NCBI GenBank assembly: GCA_048268105.1
Contig: JBLWWH010000012.1
Span: 1-64,000 of the forward strand
Direction: 5' to 3'
Source of the DNA: Profundicola sp048268105
GTDB lineage: Bacteria > Bacteroidota > Bacteroidia > Flavobacteriales > Weeksellaceae
Length of the DNA stretch: 64,000 nt
Shown here: positions 26,376 through 35,493 of the stretch, piece by piece
Numbering within the stretch: the first letter of the stretch is position 1
Layout: each line of letters opens with the position of its first letter
Translations under genes and position numbers: made by a program
The notes under the pieces: generated by a model
What the model saw: only the letters and a program-made list of their open reading frames with translations
What the model was told of the DNA's origin: nothing
Database searches by the model: none

Positions 26376-27215
26376 TTAATACGCCTTACTTAATTCAATT
26401 TTTTCTTGGTATAGTTTCTTGATTTCTCGACTGATATCGATTTCATCATCAGAAACAAATAGAGCTCCAATTCTCTCTTGAATAGGTAAATTTTGATTTT
26501 GATATACTTCTTCGGTATCTACCACTTTCCCTCCTAAAAAAGTTTCTAGATCCCAATTAAGTCTAAATTTAATTTGAATAATTTCATCTGTGTCAGACAA
26601 GCGACAAGTGACTATGTCGTAATACTTTCTTTTTTTCTTAATTAAACGCTGGCTTTCAAACAATAGGAAATTTCCGTCCACCAAAATATTTCTTAAAATC
26701 AAAAACTCTTCGGCTACAGAATTTACGACATATTCTTTTTGCAGATCTGTATTCAGATAACTTGCATCTAATCCATTATGATTAATATAAAATGCCCACA
26801 TGCTTATGTCTTGTAGCGCGTGTAGAATGACATTATTGTATGGATATTGTTGATAGGCCACCCAAGCCAGTTCAAATGCTCTGTCGAAATCATGTTCTTG
26901 TAAATAAGAATCAATCAATCTTGTAAAAGTTATTTCTCTTGTTCGGTTGTTGTTTTCTAAGTTGAGAAATAGGGATTTTTCTAAGTAATATCTACCTTCT
27001 TCTATATTATCTTCATCCAATGACAGTAAACCCAAGAAATGATAAGTTCCAGGAAATAATGAGTCTTTTTCTTGGGCTAAAAGAAATTTCTCTTTGGCAG
27101 CATCTTTATCGACGGCCAATAGTTCAATCCCCACAAAAAACTCTTCAGGAGGGCTTTGCCCAAATGAGCCAACAAGGGTGAATAGTAGTATATAGAAGAA
27201 TATCAGTTTTTTCAT
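26376..27215 (-). CDS. Secreted TPR-like protein
   Basis: About 279 residues from the Met at 27215, which gives a clean Sec signal (MKKLIFFYILLFTLVGSFGQ). The first half has TPR-like helices: GIELLAVDKDAAKEKFLLAQEKD, LFPGTYHFLGLLSLDEDNIEEGRYYLEKSL, and ITFTRLIDSYLQEHDFDRAFELAWVAYQQYP. The second half is strand-rich with no recognised family. It is likely periplasmic. It heads the run of minus-strand genes that follows. Confidence 0.7.
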   Translation of the reverse strand: MKKLIFFYILLFTLVGSFGQSPPEEFFVGIELLAVDKDAAKEKFLLAQEKDSLFPGTYHFLGLLSLDEDNIEEGRYYLEKSLFLNLENNNRTREITFTRLIDSYLQEHDFDRAFELAWVAYQQYPYNNVILHALQDISMWAFYINHNGLDASYLNTDLQKEYVVNSVAEEFLILRNILVDGNFLLFESQRLIKKKRKYYDIVTCRLSDTDEIIQIKFRLNWDLETFLGGKVVDTEEVYQNQNLPIQERIGALFVSDDEIDISREIKKLYQEKIELSKAY

Positions 27216-27388
27216 ATAAAGGAAATATAATTTCATCTAAAATACTAAAAGAATCTCAAGACTAGAATGTTTCACTAGAAAAACTTAATAATTATAAATA
27301 TTTTCAATTGAAGATGATAAATACTTATCCTAAATCATAATTAAAATGTAAAAGCATTGATGAGTTAGAGAATCCGTAATCTATTTTT

Positions 27389-27396
27389 TATATTTG
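27389..27396 (+). promoter_or_regulatory. Putative -7 box of the KASIII-like gene
   Basis: TATATTTG matches TAnnTTTG exactly and ends 17 nt before the ATG at 27414. Confidence 0.45.
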
Positions 27397-27413
27397 TAAA
27401 ATAATTTTTGGAT

Positions 27414-28490
27414 ATGATAAATGCCGTAATAACTGGATCGGGTCATTTTATGCCACCTAATGTGGTGAAAAACACACACTTTTTAAATCATGAGTTCTAT
27501 GATGAGAAGGGCGTGCTCATTGATAAGCCGAATGAGGAAATCGTTCAGAAGTTCAAGGAAATAACCGAAATCGAAGAGAGGCGTTATGCGAATCATGACA
27601 TGATGAATTCTGATTTAGCGACTTATGCCGGTAAAATGGCATTAGAAGATGCTGGTGTTGATAAAGAAGATTTAGACTATGTTATGGTTGCGACCAATTA
27701 CGGTGACATTGATCCTGTAACACAATTTGCAGATGTTATGCCTAGTATTTCTGTTCGAGTTAAGCATAAGTTAGGCATTAAGAATAATCAGTGTAAGCCT
27801 TATGACATGACTTTTGGTTGTCCGGGGTGGATTGAGGCTATGATTTTAGCATCTCAGTTAATTAAAGCTGGCATTGCAAAGAAAATTTTAGTTATTGGGT
27901 CGGAGACTTTATCTCGTGCGATAGATCCACATGATAGATCGGCCATGATATTTGCTGATGGTGCTGGAGCTGTGGTTTTGGAGGCAAGAGAAGGCGAAGA
28001 GGCTGTAGGTGTTTTAGAGCACATCACGATTAGTGATAATATAGAAGAAATGGAATTCTTAACCAATGGTCCCTCTTTAAAACCAGGTCACACCAATGCG
28101 ATTTGTAGTATTTCTATGAAGGGTAGAAAAGTATATGAGTACGCCTTAAGAAAAGTTCCAGCTGCTATTAAGCGGGTCTTAGATAATGCGGGATTAGATA
28201 TTACAGATGTAAATAAAGTATTATTGCACCAAGCCAATGCTAAGATGGATCGTGCTATGGTTCAACGTTTGTTTAGGCTATATGGCATGCGAGAATTTCC
28301 GGATGATATTGATCCCATGACGGTTCAAAAATTAGGTAATTCATCGGTAGCTACTGTTCCTACAATGTTTGATTTAATTAGAAGAGGGGAATTGGGTAAT
28401 CATCAATTTAATGATGGTGACAATATCGTTTTTGGTAGTGTTGGTGCAGGAATGAACATCAATGCTATTGTATATAAATTTCCAAAATAA
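27414..28490 (+). CDS. 3-oxoacyl-ACP synthase III family protein (KASIII/FabH-like)
   Basis: 358 residues from the ATG at 27414; an in-frame TTG lies 6 bases upstream. The thiolase-fold catalytic triad is complete: Cys136 in MTFGCPGW, His272 in LLHQANAKMDRAM and Asn309 in LGNSSVATVPTM. The protein is longer than classic FabH (about 320) and has GSGHFMPPNVVKN at the N-terminus. It condenses an acyl-CoA or acyl-ACP with malonyl-ACP; whether it starts fatty acid synthesis or makes a specialised lipid is unknown. It is followed 4 nt later by a metallophosphoesterase gene. Confidence 0.88.
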   Translation: MINAVITGSGHFMPPNVVKNTHFLNHEFYDEKGVLIDKPNEEIVQKFKEITEIEERRYANHDMMNSDLATYAGKMALEDAGVDKEDLDYVMVATNYGDIDPVTQFADVMPSISVRVKHKLGIKNNQCKPYDMTFGCPGWIEAMILASQLIKAGIAKKILVIGSETLSRAIDPHDRSAMIFADGAGAVVLEAREGEEAVGVLEHITISDNIEEMEFLTNGPSLKPGHTNAICSISMKGRKVYEYALRKVPAAIKRVLDNAGLDITDVNKVLLHQANAKMDRAMVQRLFRLYGMREFPDDIDPMTVQKLGNSSVATVPTMFDLIRRGELGNHQFNDGDNIVFGSVGAGMNINAIVYKFPK

Positions 28491-28494
28491 ATAG

Positions 28495-29826
28495 ATGCAA
28501 TTTATACGAGTTTTCGTAATCCCATTGATTATTCTTTTAGTCATGGTGGATATGGTTTTTTTTAGATTTTTATTAAAAATCTCGCGAGGCATAGGTATAG
28601 CTGCATATTTCTGGATCGTTGTCATCGCTATTGAATACTATGCTTTTCAGGCGTTTAGAGCACTAAACTATAGTAAAACAGGTTTATGGACTTACATTAT
28701 TGTACATGTTTTGCTTTTTGGAGGGCTTTATTACTTTAGTTCAACCAGAAAGTTGAGCGAGTTTAATTATGCTAATTTTCAACGATTTGTAGTTTTAACA
28801 ACATTATTTTTAGTACCCAAAATATTCTTAGCTCTTACCTTAATGGTGGATGACATAATCAGGTTATTCCAATATTCTTTCACTAGTGCTGAGACCTCAG
28901 ATGCTATTGATGTCCCCAGTCGAAGAAAGGTTGCTACATGGATTGGTTTAGGATTAGCAGCCATACCTTTTATCGGAGTTTTAGATGGTGTGTTTAGAGG
29001 GAAATATCGATATAGAGTGATTAGAAAGACCATTTTTTTTGATGACTTGCCAGATGCATTCGAAGGATTTACTATTACCCAATTGTCCGATATTCATGCG
29101 GGTAGTTTTGATGATAAAGAGAAGGTTGATTATGGTGTAAAATTAGCTTTAAAACAGAACTCAGATGTTTTAGTTTTTACGGGTGATATGGTCAATGATG
29201 TGTCCGATGAACTTGAACCTTATGTAGATATTTTCAAACAATTAGAAGCCAAGGAAGGGATGTTTGCAATTCTTGGTAATCACGATTATGGTGAATATGC
29301 TAATATTTCGGATAGGGAAAGAGCAGAGAGTGTTGCTCATTTGCAGACTTTGCAAAATGCTATTGGCTTTAAAATGTTGAACAATGCTATGCACACCATA
29401 GAGCGCGATGGACAACGACTGAATATCGTAGGAGTGGAGAATTGGGGACATGCGGATTTTTTTCCTAAACGTGGAGATCTTAGAAAAGCTTCAGAGGCTG
29501 TGATAGAGGGTGATTTTAATGTATTGTTATCACATGATCCATCTCATTTTGATCATGATCTCGAAGATCATGATAACATTATAGATTTCGAAAAGAAAAT
29601 GCATTTAACCTTATCTGGGCACACGCACGGAATGCAGTTTGGTATCGAAATTCCTGGAATTATTAAATGGTCACCTGTTAAGTATCGTTATCATAATTGG
29701 GCAGGTCTTTATGAGGAAAAAGGTCGTAAATTGTATGTAAATCGTGGCTTTGGATTCTTAGGATTCCCTGGAAGAGTAGGCATGTGGCCAGAAATTACTG
29801 TGTTAGAACTGCGCAAAAAAGACTAA
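28495..29826 (+). CDS. Membrane-anchored metallophosphoesterase (YkuE-like)
   Basis: 443 residues. About four N-terminal membrane segments (to about residue 165) are followed by a calcineurin-like phosphoesterase domain with DIHAGSFDD, FTGDMVND, ILGNHDYGEY, LLSHDPSHFD and LSGHTHGMQFG, the five metal-binding motifs of the family. YkuE-type enzymes act on UDP-sugars or other phosphodiesters at the membrane. It lies 4 nt after the KASIII-like gene, so the two are co-transcribed. Confidence 0.9.
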   Translation: MQFIRVFVIPLIILLVMVDMVFFRFLLKISRGIGIAAYFWIVVIAIEYYAFQAFRALNYSKTGLWTYIIVHVLLFGGLYYFSSTRKLSEFNYANFQRFVVLTTLFLVPKIFLALTLMVDDIIRLFQYSFTSAETSDAIDVPSRRKVATWIGLGLAAIPFIGVLDGVFRGKYRYRVIRKTIFFDDLPDAFEGFTITQLSDIHAGSFDDKEKVDYGVKLALKQNSDVLVFTGDMVNDVSDELEPYVDIFKQLEAKEGMFAILGNHDYGEYANISDRERAESVAHLQTLQNAIGFKMLNNAMHTIERDGQRLNIVGVENWGHADFFPKRGDLRKASEAVIEGDFNVLLSHDPSHFDHDLEDHDNIIDFEKKMHLTLSGHTHGMQFGIEIPGIIKWSPVKYRYHNWAGLYEEKGRKLYVNRGFGFLGFPGRVGMWPEITVLELRKKD

Positions 29827-29829
29827 ATC

Positions 29830-30216
29830 TTGGCCTACACTTTAGAAAATACAACACAAAATCAAGCTAAGCTCCAAAAGCTTTTAGACAAGCAACTCTA
29901 TATTGGAGAATTAGGTAAAAAAGGTTTTATTTTCAAGCGTAATTTTGGGGCGCGTAGAATGCCGGTTTATGGCATTTTAAAAGATAGTCACTATGAACTT
30001 AAAGCTAAAAATGAGACAATACATGATTATTTTATGTGGGTTGCATTGGTTTTAATGTTCGGCGTTTTACTGTTTGCTGCTTATCATGAAAACTATTTTG
30101 TAGTAGGCGCTAATAGTATTTTTATACTTCTCATGTTTATGATGGACAGGCATCGTAAGAAAAGTGAAATGGAGCAATTTTTAAAGACCTTTAATGAGGT
30201 TACCATCCCAGAGTAG
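29830..30216 (+). CDS. Two-TM membrane protein with TTG start
   Basis: 128 residues with a central pair of hydrophobic segments (MWVALVLMFGVLLFAAYHE and NSIFILLMFMM). The frame follows the phosphoesterase stop by one codon and the first usable start is TTG; no ATG occurs for about 40 codons. The N-terminal part is basic and polar (KKGFIFKRNFGARRMPVYG). Probably the third gene of the KASIII-phosphoesterase unit. No family recognised. Confidence 0.6.
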   Translation: MAYTLENTTQNQAKLQKLLDKQLYIGELGKKGFIFKRNFGARRMPVYGILKDSHYELKAKNETIHDYFMWVALVLMFGVLLFAAYHENYFVVGANSIFILLMFMMDRHRKKSEMEQFLKTFNEVTIPE

Positions 30217-30360
30217 TCCAAAGATTATACTTCATCTTGTAACCCCGTAAAAGCTATCCTGATAGCCGGAACATAATACATTTTTATTCTTCTCAATTTT
30301 GAAGCTTTAATAGCTTATGCACAAAAATTTTAACATTACTTAGTTCATGATAATAAGGCA

Positions 30361-30390
30361 TAAAAAAACCTGATACATTGTATCAGGTTT
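30361..30390 (-). terminator. Terminator of tRNA-His
   Basis: AAACCTGATAC (30366-30376) pairs with GTATCAGGTTT (30380-30390) over 11 bp with a 3-nt loop. On the minus strand it is followed by seven T. It lies 6 nt after the tRNA-His 3' end. Confidence 0.85.
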
Positions 30391-30396
30391 AAAATG

Positions 30397-30471
30397 GGTG
30401 GAAGACGGGATTCGAACCCGCGACCTCCGGAACCACAATCCGGCGCTCTAACCAACTGAGCTACAACCACC
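30397..30471 (-). tRNA. tRNA-His (GTG)
   Basis: On the minus strand the anticodon loop TTGTGGT sits in a CCGGA/TCCGG stem, giving anticodon GTG. The T arm is GCGGG-TTCGAAT-CCCGT. An extra G at -1 opposite C73 fits the His tRNA identity element. The acceptor stem has two adjacent U-U pairs at positions 5-68 and 6-67. CCA is not encoded. Confidence 0.93.
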
Positions 30472-30605
30472 ATTTGAAATTGCGATTGCAAATATAGCCA
30501 ATTTTCTAATATTAGAAAGCTTTGAGGATAAATTTTTTAATCATTTTTTTAAATATTTTCTTGCTTTAAATTTTAAATAATTTAAAAGCTTAATAATCAA
30601 TTTGT

Positions 30606-31310
30606 TTATAAAAACACATCCATGGAGTCAACCCCCAAAATACTTTCTGCAATAAAGGCTTCACCTGCATCCTTCCAGATTAATCTGCCCCAATCTTTGG
30701 CTCTATAGTTAATACTCTCTTTAAAATTAGCTGATGAAATAGCCGTTTCTGGTTCGTCTGAGTTAGGATCATGAAATTGAGAAGTGTAGGCCAAGCAAGA
30801 GTCAATCTTTGTTTGTAAATAGCCACTAATATCAACCACGAAATCTGGGTTTAAAGGTTTCCATTGTATAAAATGGAAAATTCTCTTGGGACGCCAAGCT
30901 TCTTGTCCAGTTTCAATTCTTGGTAAACCCGCTAAAAAACTTGCTCTAACAATGAGTTCAGTTGCTCTACCATGGTCTGGATGACGATCTTCTGGAGCCC
31001 CTGTGATGAGTATTTCAGGCCTATATTTTCTTATGGCTTTAATGATCTTAAGTTGGTTGGCTTCGTCATTTAAAAAGAAACCATCTCTCATATTAAGATT
31101 CTCTCTAGCGTGTACGCCTAAAATATTTTTGGCAACTTCGGATTCTTTGAGTCTAATTTCTCTAGAACCTCTTGTGCCTAATTCACCATTGGTTAAATCA
31201 ACAATACCTACTTTCTTGCCTTCTGCTACTGCTTTTGCCAAAGTACCACCACATCCTAGTTCTACATCATCTGGGTGTGGCGCCATGGCTAGAACATCTA
31301 ATTTTATCAT
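30606..31310 (-). CDS. bshB1: Bacillithiol biosynthesis deacetylase BshB1
   Basis: 234-residue zinc-dependent LmbE-fold deacetylase that removes acetyl from GlcNAc-malate in bacillithiol synthesis. Motifs: APHPDDVELGCGGT (10-23) with the first zinc site, LTNGELGTRGSREIRLKES, EDRHPDHGRATEL with the second zinc His, VVDISGYLQTKIDSC and the C-terminal YRAKDWGRLIWKDAGEAF typical of BshB1 rather than other LmbE proteins. Bacillithiol is the low-molecular-weight thiol of many Bacteroidota. Confidence 0.92.
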   Translation of the reverse strand: MIKLDVLAMAPHPDDVELGCGGTLAKAVAEGKKVGIVDLTNGELGTRGSREIRLKESEVAKNILGVHARENLNMRDGFFLNDEANQLKIIKAIRKYRPEILITGAPEDRHPDHGRATELIVRASFLAGLPRIETGQEAWRPKRIFHFIQWKPLNPDFVVDISGYLQTKIDSCLAYTSQFHDPNSDEPETAISSANFKESINYRAKDWGRLIWKDAGEAFIAESILGVDSMDVFL

Positions 31311-31343
31311 TTTAAAATTATTAAAATTAAACTTAAATAGGAC

Positions 31344-31919
31344 TTATTTAGCCTCTATCCATCGAATAATTTCCTCATCGTTGGGAAGTGTTTTGGAATA
31401 AAACACATGAGCTAATGTACCATCTTCATTGATTAAATATTTCTGAAAATTCCATTTAACTTCATTATCCAAAACTCCATTTTGATCTTTCTGAGTTAGG
31501 TATTGATATAAAGGATGCATATCATCTCCTTTCACAGAAATCTTTGACATCATAGGAAAGGTTACACCATAATTTAAACTACAAAATTCTTTTATGTCTT
31601 CGTTAGAGCCTGGCTCTTGTGACATAAAATTATTAGCAGGAAACCCAATGATGGTAAAATTATCATCCTTATATTTTTGATAAATTTCTTCTAGCTGCTC
31701 ATATTGTGGTGTAAATCCACATTTGGAAGCAGTATTAACAATCATAACTTTTTTGCCTTCTAAATCAGAAATTTTAAAGTTATTTCCGTCAATATCTTCA
31801 ACCGTATATTGATATATACTTCCTTTTGGGTTGGTGGTAGTTGTGTCGATTTTAGCTTGTTTTTGATTCGTACAAGCTAATGTAATTAAACTAACGATGG
31901 ATATAAAGAATTTTTTCAT
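31344..31919 (-). CDS. Glutathione peroxidase family thiol peroxidase, lipoprotein
   Basis: 191 residues from the ATG at 31919, which gives a lipoprotein signal (SLITLAC, Cys16) and no overlap with ccsBA; a longer reading frame upstream runs into the ccsBA end. The peroxidatic Cys67 is in VNTASKCGFTPQY, and GFPANNFMSQEPGSNEDI and KWNFQKYLI supply the conserved Gln and Trp-Asn. Bacteroidota lack glutathione, so thioredoxin or bacillithiol is the likely reductant. It lies between bshB1 and ccsBA. Confidence 0.9.
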   Translation of the reverse strand: MKKFFISIVSLITLACTNQKQAKIDTTTTNPKGSIYQYTVEDIDGNNFKISDLEGKKVMIVNTASKCGFTPQYEQLEEIYQKYKDDNFTIIGFPANNFMSQEPGSNEDIKEFCSLNYGVTFPMMSKISVKGDDMHPLYQYLTQKDQNGVLDNEVKWNFQKYLINEDGTLAHVFYSKTLPNDEEIIRWIEAK

Positions 31920-31932
31920 AATAATTTGTATT

Positions 31933-34900
31933 TTAGAATTTAACGAAACTATTTGATTTAGCATATTTTCTTCTAAAAATAAAAGTTATTATCGTTAGAA
32001 TCGTAAAGAATATCACAGTTCCTGGAACCCAACCTGGAATTGGAATACTATCTCCAGCAGCATAGGTATGCAACCCACTTAAATAATAATTTACTCCAAA
32101 GTAAGTCATAATAGGAGCAGCAGTTGCCCATAAAGCTGCAATATTAAATACAAATTTACCCTTTAAACCTGGAACCAATCTAAGATGTAACACAATGGCA
32201 TAAACAATGACAGAGATGAATGCCCAAGTCTCTTTAGGATCCCAACTCCAGTAACGCCCCCAACTTTCGTTGGCCCACATTCCTCCTAAAAAGGTTCCGA
32301 TAGTTAGCATATAAAGACCTACAGTAAGAGACATTTCACTAACAATCGTTAATTCTTTGATGTTTCTTTCAATCTTACGCGAAGGTTTTAACATAAATTG
32401 AATCATGTTGAAAATGGCGATTACCATACTTAAACCAAAGAAGGCATAACTTGAAGTAATAATCGCTACGTGAATAATCAACCAATACGATTTTAATACA
32501 GGTACTAAAGGTGTAATTTCTGGATCGAGTAGGGAAGAACCGTGTGCAAAACCCATCATGATCACAGCTACCAAAGCTCCTGCAGCTGGCAAGAAAGCAT
32601 TTCCATTTCGATATAATGAGAATCCTGCTAATACAGCTACCCAAGAAATGAAAATTACAGCTTCATATCCGTTGGTCCATGGTGCATGCCCAGAGATATA
32701 CCATCTCATTCCTAATGCGACTCCCTGGAAAATTAAAACCACAACCAATAGGCCAAGGAATAAATTAATGATGTAATCGATTACTTTTTTGTCTAAGAAT
32801 AGCTTAGTGAATGCTAGTAATAATAAAATTCCACCTAACATGGCGTAAGCAATCATAGAGTATAAGAAAGGATTGAATCGGTTATATAAAACCTCAATCT
32901 TAACTTTCGTATCTGAAATAATTACGTTCTTACCCCACTTGTGTTGATAATCATCGATAACCTGTACTTGTTCATTGGCTTTGGACCAATCACCTGTTTT
33001 TTGAGCACTACCTAAAGCATTAAAATATTTAGAAATATGTCCTAAGGCAATCGAGTCAATTTCTAACTCTTCAGCTGGTCGAATCCAACTGGTCCATGTT
33101 TCTTTGATCTCATTTTGCATAGGAATCATTCTCAAATAATATCCTTTGGTAATGTTATCAATAATAGAAAAACGTTCCGTAATGTTAATTACCTCTTTGT
33201 CGTATTCCGTTTTCTCTGAAGGCTTTTTTCGAAAAGCATTGCTATAAGCTTCCTGCAATTTATATTGTGTTGTGCGGTGGTCTACTAGGTTTAATAAAGA
33301 AGTATAACCATCTACCACACCTAATTCTTTTGCTGTTTTAGAGCCTAATTTGTTCTCCATCACTCGAATCATAGGAGCTTCTGCCCAAAGCGCTGGATTT
33401 TGCTGCAAGGACATAAACCAAGCCGTGGCATCAACGCCTCCAATCTTATCTGCTTTATGGATTTTTCTTAATAATTCAAGAGCATGTGTACCTAGTGGCT
33501 TAATTCTACCTTGATCGTCTTGTACTTGTAAATGATCTAATTTTATGATATGATCTTTGTCGAAGTTTACAATTTTTGCAATACTATCCAACGAAGACAT
33601 TTTCATACTTTGTCCGTGATTATCCGAAGCAGCAGGATGTGTTCTAGGAGCTTTGTGATTCGATGCTGCAGCTAAGGTATCTACCATCTCCATCGGACCG
33701 TGATCATGACCTGCATGGGGATCAACCTCTGTTTCTTGAGCAAATAGTCCTAAAGGAAGAAGTAAAAAGGCTAGTACAATAGCTTTTGCTGATTTTTTCA
33801 TGTTTTTCAACATTTTTTGTAATGTCAAGAATCGTGTTCCTCTCCAAAATAGCGCGAAGGTCATCCCAAAGAACATCATCATGTAACCGATATAGGTCAC
33901 TATGGTACCTGGTCTATCTTGGTTCACAGACAATACAGTTCCTAATTCGTCTGGGTCATAACTCGCCTGAAAGAATCGATATCCACCATAGTCCAAAACG
34001 TTGTTCATATAAATTCTATGGTCTTTCTCAACACCATTGTCTATAATGGAAATCTCACTTGCAAACGAAGAGGGATTGCTAGAACCTGGATAAGTATCTA
34101 ATTGAAAATCTCGTAACTTAATTCCGAAAGGTGTTTCAATGCTCTTAGAACCAAACCCCATAGAAACTTGAACCCCATTGATAGGTTTTCGCGTGCTATA
34201 AGATGTACTTCCTTGTCCACCTCTTAGAATCAGCGTATCTTTAATTTGACCATCGTCATATTCCATAACGACAACATTGGAGTTGTTTTGCTCTTCAGGA
34301 TTGTTTTTATCTCCCTGAACAAATTCAAGTCTTCCTTTGAAAGTTCCACTTGGCACTACAAATTGAGCATTTTGAATAGAGTATAGGCTAGCTAATCTTA
34401 ATTCTTGTAATGAATCTACTGCAACTTTTCCTTTACCTTGATTAAAAGTCGCCGAATCGGTAATCATACCTACCGCTTGACCTTGCATCTGAACGTACTC
34501 TCCTTCCAGTGGTGATTTGAACATTAGTTTTTCACCTTCAGAGAAAATCTGAACAGTACCTGGAATTGGATTGTTCAAGCTAAACATAATTCCACCAATT
34601 TCTTTTAATTCACCAGATTGAATATAGGCACTTTTTCTTCCGCCTTCTCCAGTTGTTACTAATTCTAATGTTTCTTTTCCTTCTCCTCTTATGATGGTAT
34701 CCTTAGCTAACATAATGTAGTCTAGGGATTTAAGTGCGATTACTCTATCTTTGAATTGATACTTTTGTTTAAATTGACGTTTTAACGGGAATGGTGCATC
34801 TTTTTTGTTAAAGTAAGTCATCGTGTAAGGTGACTCATATGCCAAGGCTCTATCTTGGTCGAAAATGTTCATCTTAACATAAGTCTGAGATGATACAATT

Positions 34901-35265
34901 TCGTTAGAAGTATCACCTTCTCGAATACTCATAATACCTTCTATAGCAAAAATATGAGTAATGGCAGCTCCAATAAAAGTAACTATAAACCCAACATGGA
35001 AAACGAGTACAGCCCATTTCTCTCTTCTCCAAAGTCGATATCGTTTAATATTAATGGCGAAGTTGACAATTAATAAGATTTGTAGTAAATCAAACCATAA
35101 GGCATTATAAACAATCGCTTTGGCAGCAGGAGTTCCAAAATCATTCTCTATAAATGTTGCTACTGCCATCGATATGGCATAAAGGAACAACATCATCGTC
35201 ATAGCTCGCGTTGAAAACAAATATTTATCTAAAAGCTTCATCATTTCGTTCAAAAATTCGTACAA
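31933..35265 (-). CDS. ccsBA: Fused ResB-CcsA cytochrome c maturation protein (CcsBA)
   Basis: 1110 residues. The ResB-like part (about 1-485) has three N-terminal membrane segments and a large periplasmic domain. The CcsA-like part (about 800-1110) has the heme-binding tryptophan motif GRYWSWDPKETWAF (near 1005) and flanking His in membrane segments. Such fusions export heme and attach it to apocytochromes. Between the halves, around residue 489, is MKKSAKAIVLAFLLLPLGLF, a signal-like helix, followed by DPHAGHDHGPMEM, a His-rich stretch. The stop is 13 nt before the gpx start. Confidence 0.93.
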   Translation of the reverse strand: MYEFLNEMMKLLDKYLFSTRAMTMMLFLYAISMAVATFIENDFGTPAAKAIVYNALWFDLLQILLIVNFAINIKRYRLWRREKWAVLVFHVGFIVTFIGAAITHIFAIEGIMSIREGDTSNEIVSSQTYVKMNIFDQDRALAYESPYTMTYFNKKDAPFPLKRQFKQKYQFKDRVIALKSLDYIMLAKDTIIRGEGKETLELVTTGEGGRKSAYIQSGELKEIGGIMFSLNNPIPGTVQIFSEGEKLMFKSPLEGEYVQMQGQAVGMITDSATFNQGKGKVAVDSLQELRLASLYSIQNAQFVVPSGTFKGRLEFVQGDKNNPEEQNNSNVVVMEYDDGQIKDTLILRGGQGSTSYSTRKPINGVQVSMGFGSKSIETPFGIKLRDFQLDTYPGSSNPSSFASEISIIDNGVEKDHRIYMNNVLDYGGYRFFQASYDPDELGTVLSVNQDRPGTIVTYIGYMMMFFGMTFALFWRGTRFLTLQKMLKNMKKSAKAIVLAFLLLPLGLFAQETEVDPHAGHDHGPMEMVDTLAAASNHKAPRTHPAASDNHGQSMKMSSLDSIAKIVNFDKDHIIKLDHLQVQDDQGRIKPLGTHALELLRKIHKADKIGGVDATAWFMSLQQNPALWAEAPMIRVMENKLGSKTAKELGVVDGYTSLLNLVDHRTTQYKLQEAYSNAFRKKPSEKTEYDKEVINITERFSIIDNITKGYYLRMIPMQNEIKETWTSWIRPAEELEIDSIALGHISKYFNALGSAQKTGDWSKANEQVQVIDDYQHKWGKNVIISDTKVKIEVLYNRFNPFLYSMIAYAMLGGILLLLAFTKLFLDKKVIDYIINLFLGLLVVVLIFQGVALGMRWYISGHAPWTNGYEAVIFISWVAVLAGFSLYRNGNAFLPAAGALVAVIMMGFAHGSSLLDPEITPLVPVLKSYWLIIHVAIITSSYAFFGLSMVIAIFNMIQFMLKPSRKIERNIKELTIVSEMSLTVGLYMLTIGTFLGGMWANESWGRYWSWDPKETWAFISVIVYAIVLHLRLVPGLKGKFVFNIAALWATAAPIMTYFGVNYYLSGLHTYAAGDSIPIPGWVPGTVIFFTILTIITFIFRRKYAKSNSFVKF

Positions 35266-35406
35266 AAATAAAGGATTTAAAACTATTTAATATGATGAAT
35301 ATCAATTATCTTAATTCTTAAAATCTGTTAAAAAGCATTGATTATATGTGAGTTTCGCATTTTTTTAACTTCATATTTAATTCAACATTAGACTGATAAA
35401 GACTTT

Positions 35407-35440
35407 AAAAAAAGAAATCCACTACAAAGTAGTGGATTTC
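35407..35440 (-). terminator. Terminator downstream of prmC
   Basis: GAAATCCACTAC (35414-35425) pairs with GTAGTGGATTTC (35429-35440) over 12 bp with an AAA loop. On the minus strand it is followed by seven T. It lies 53 nt beyond the prmC stop. Confidence 0.85.
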
Positions 35441-35493
35441 AAATAGTTTATGATTTTTGTCAGCAATCATGGAGTTTAATCAAAGCGAGTGTA

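Noticed and set aside
27408..27413. TTG start for the KASIII-like gene
   Set aside because: ATG two codons later fits the family start better; the TTG adds only two residues.
31003..31401. Plus-strand frame of 132 codons over bshB1 and gpx
   Set aside because: It is antisense to two clearly assigned genes.
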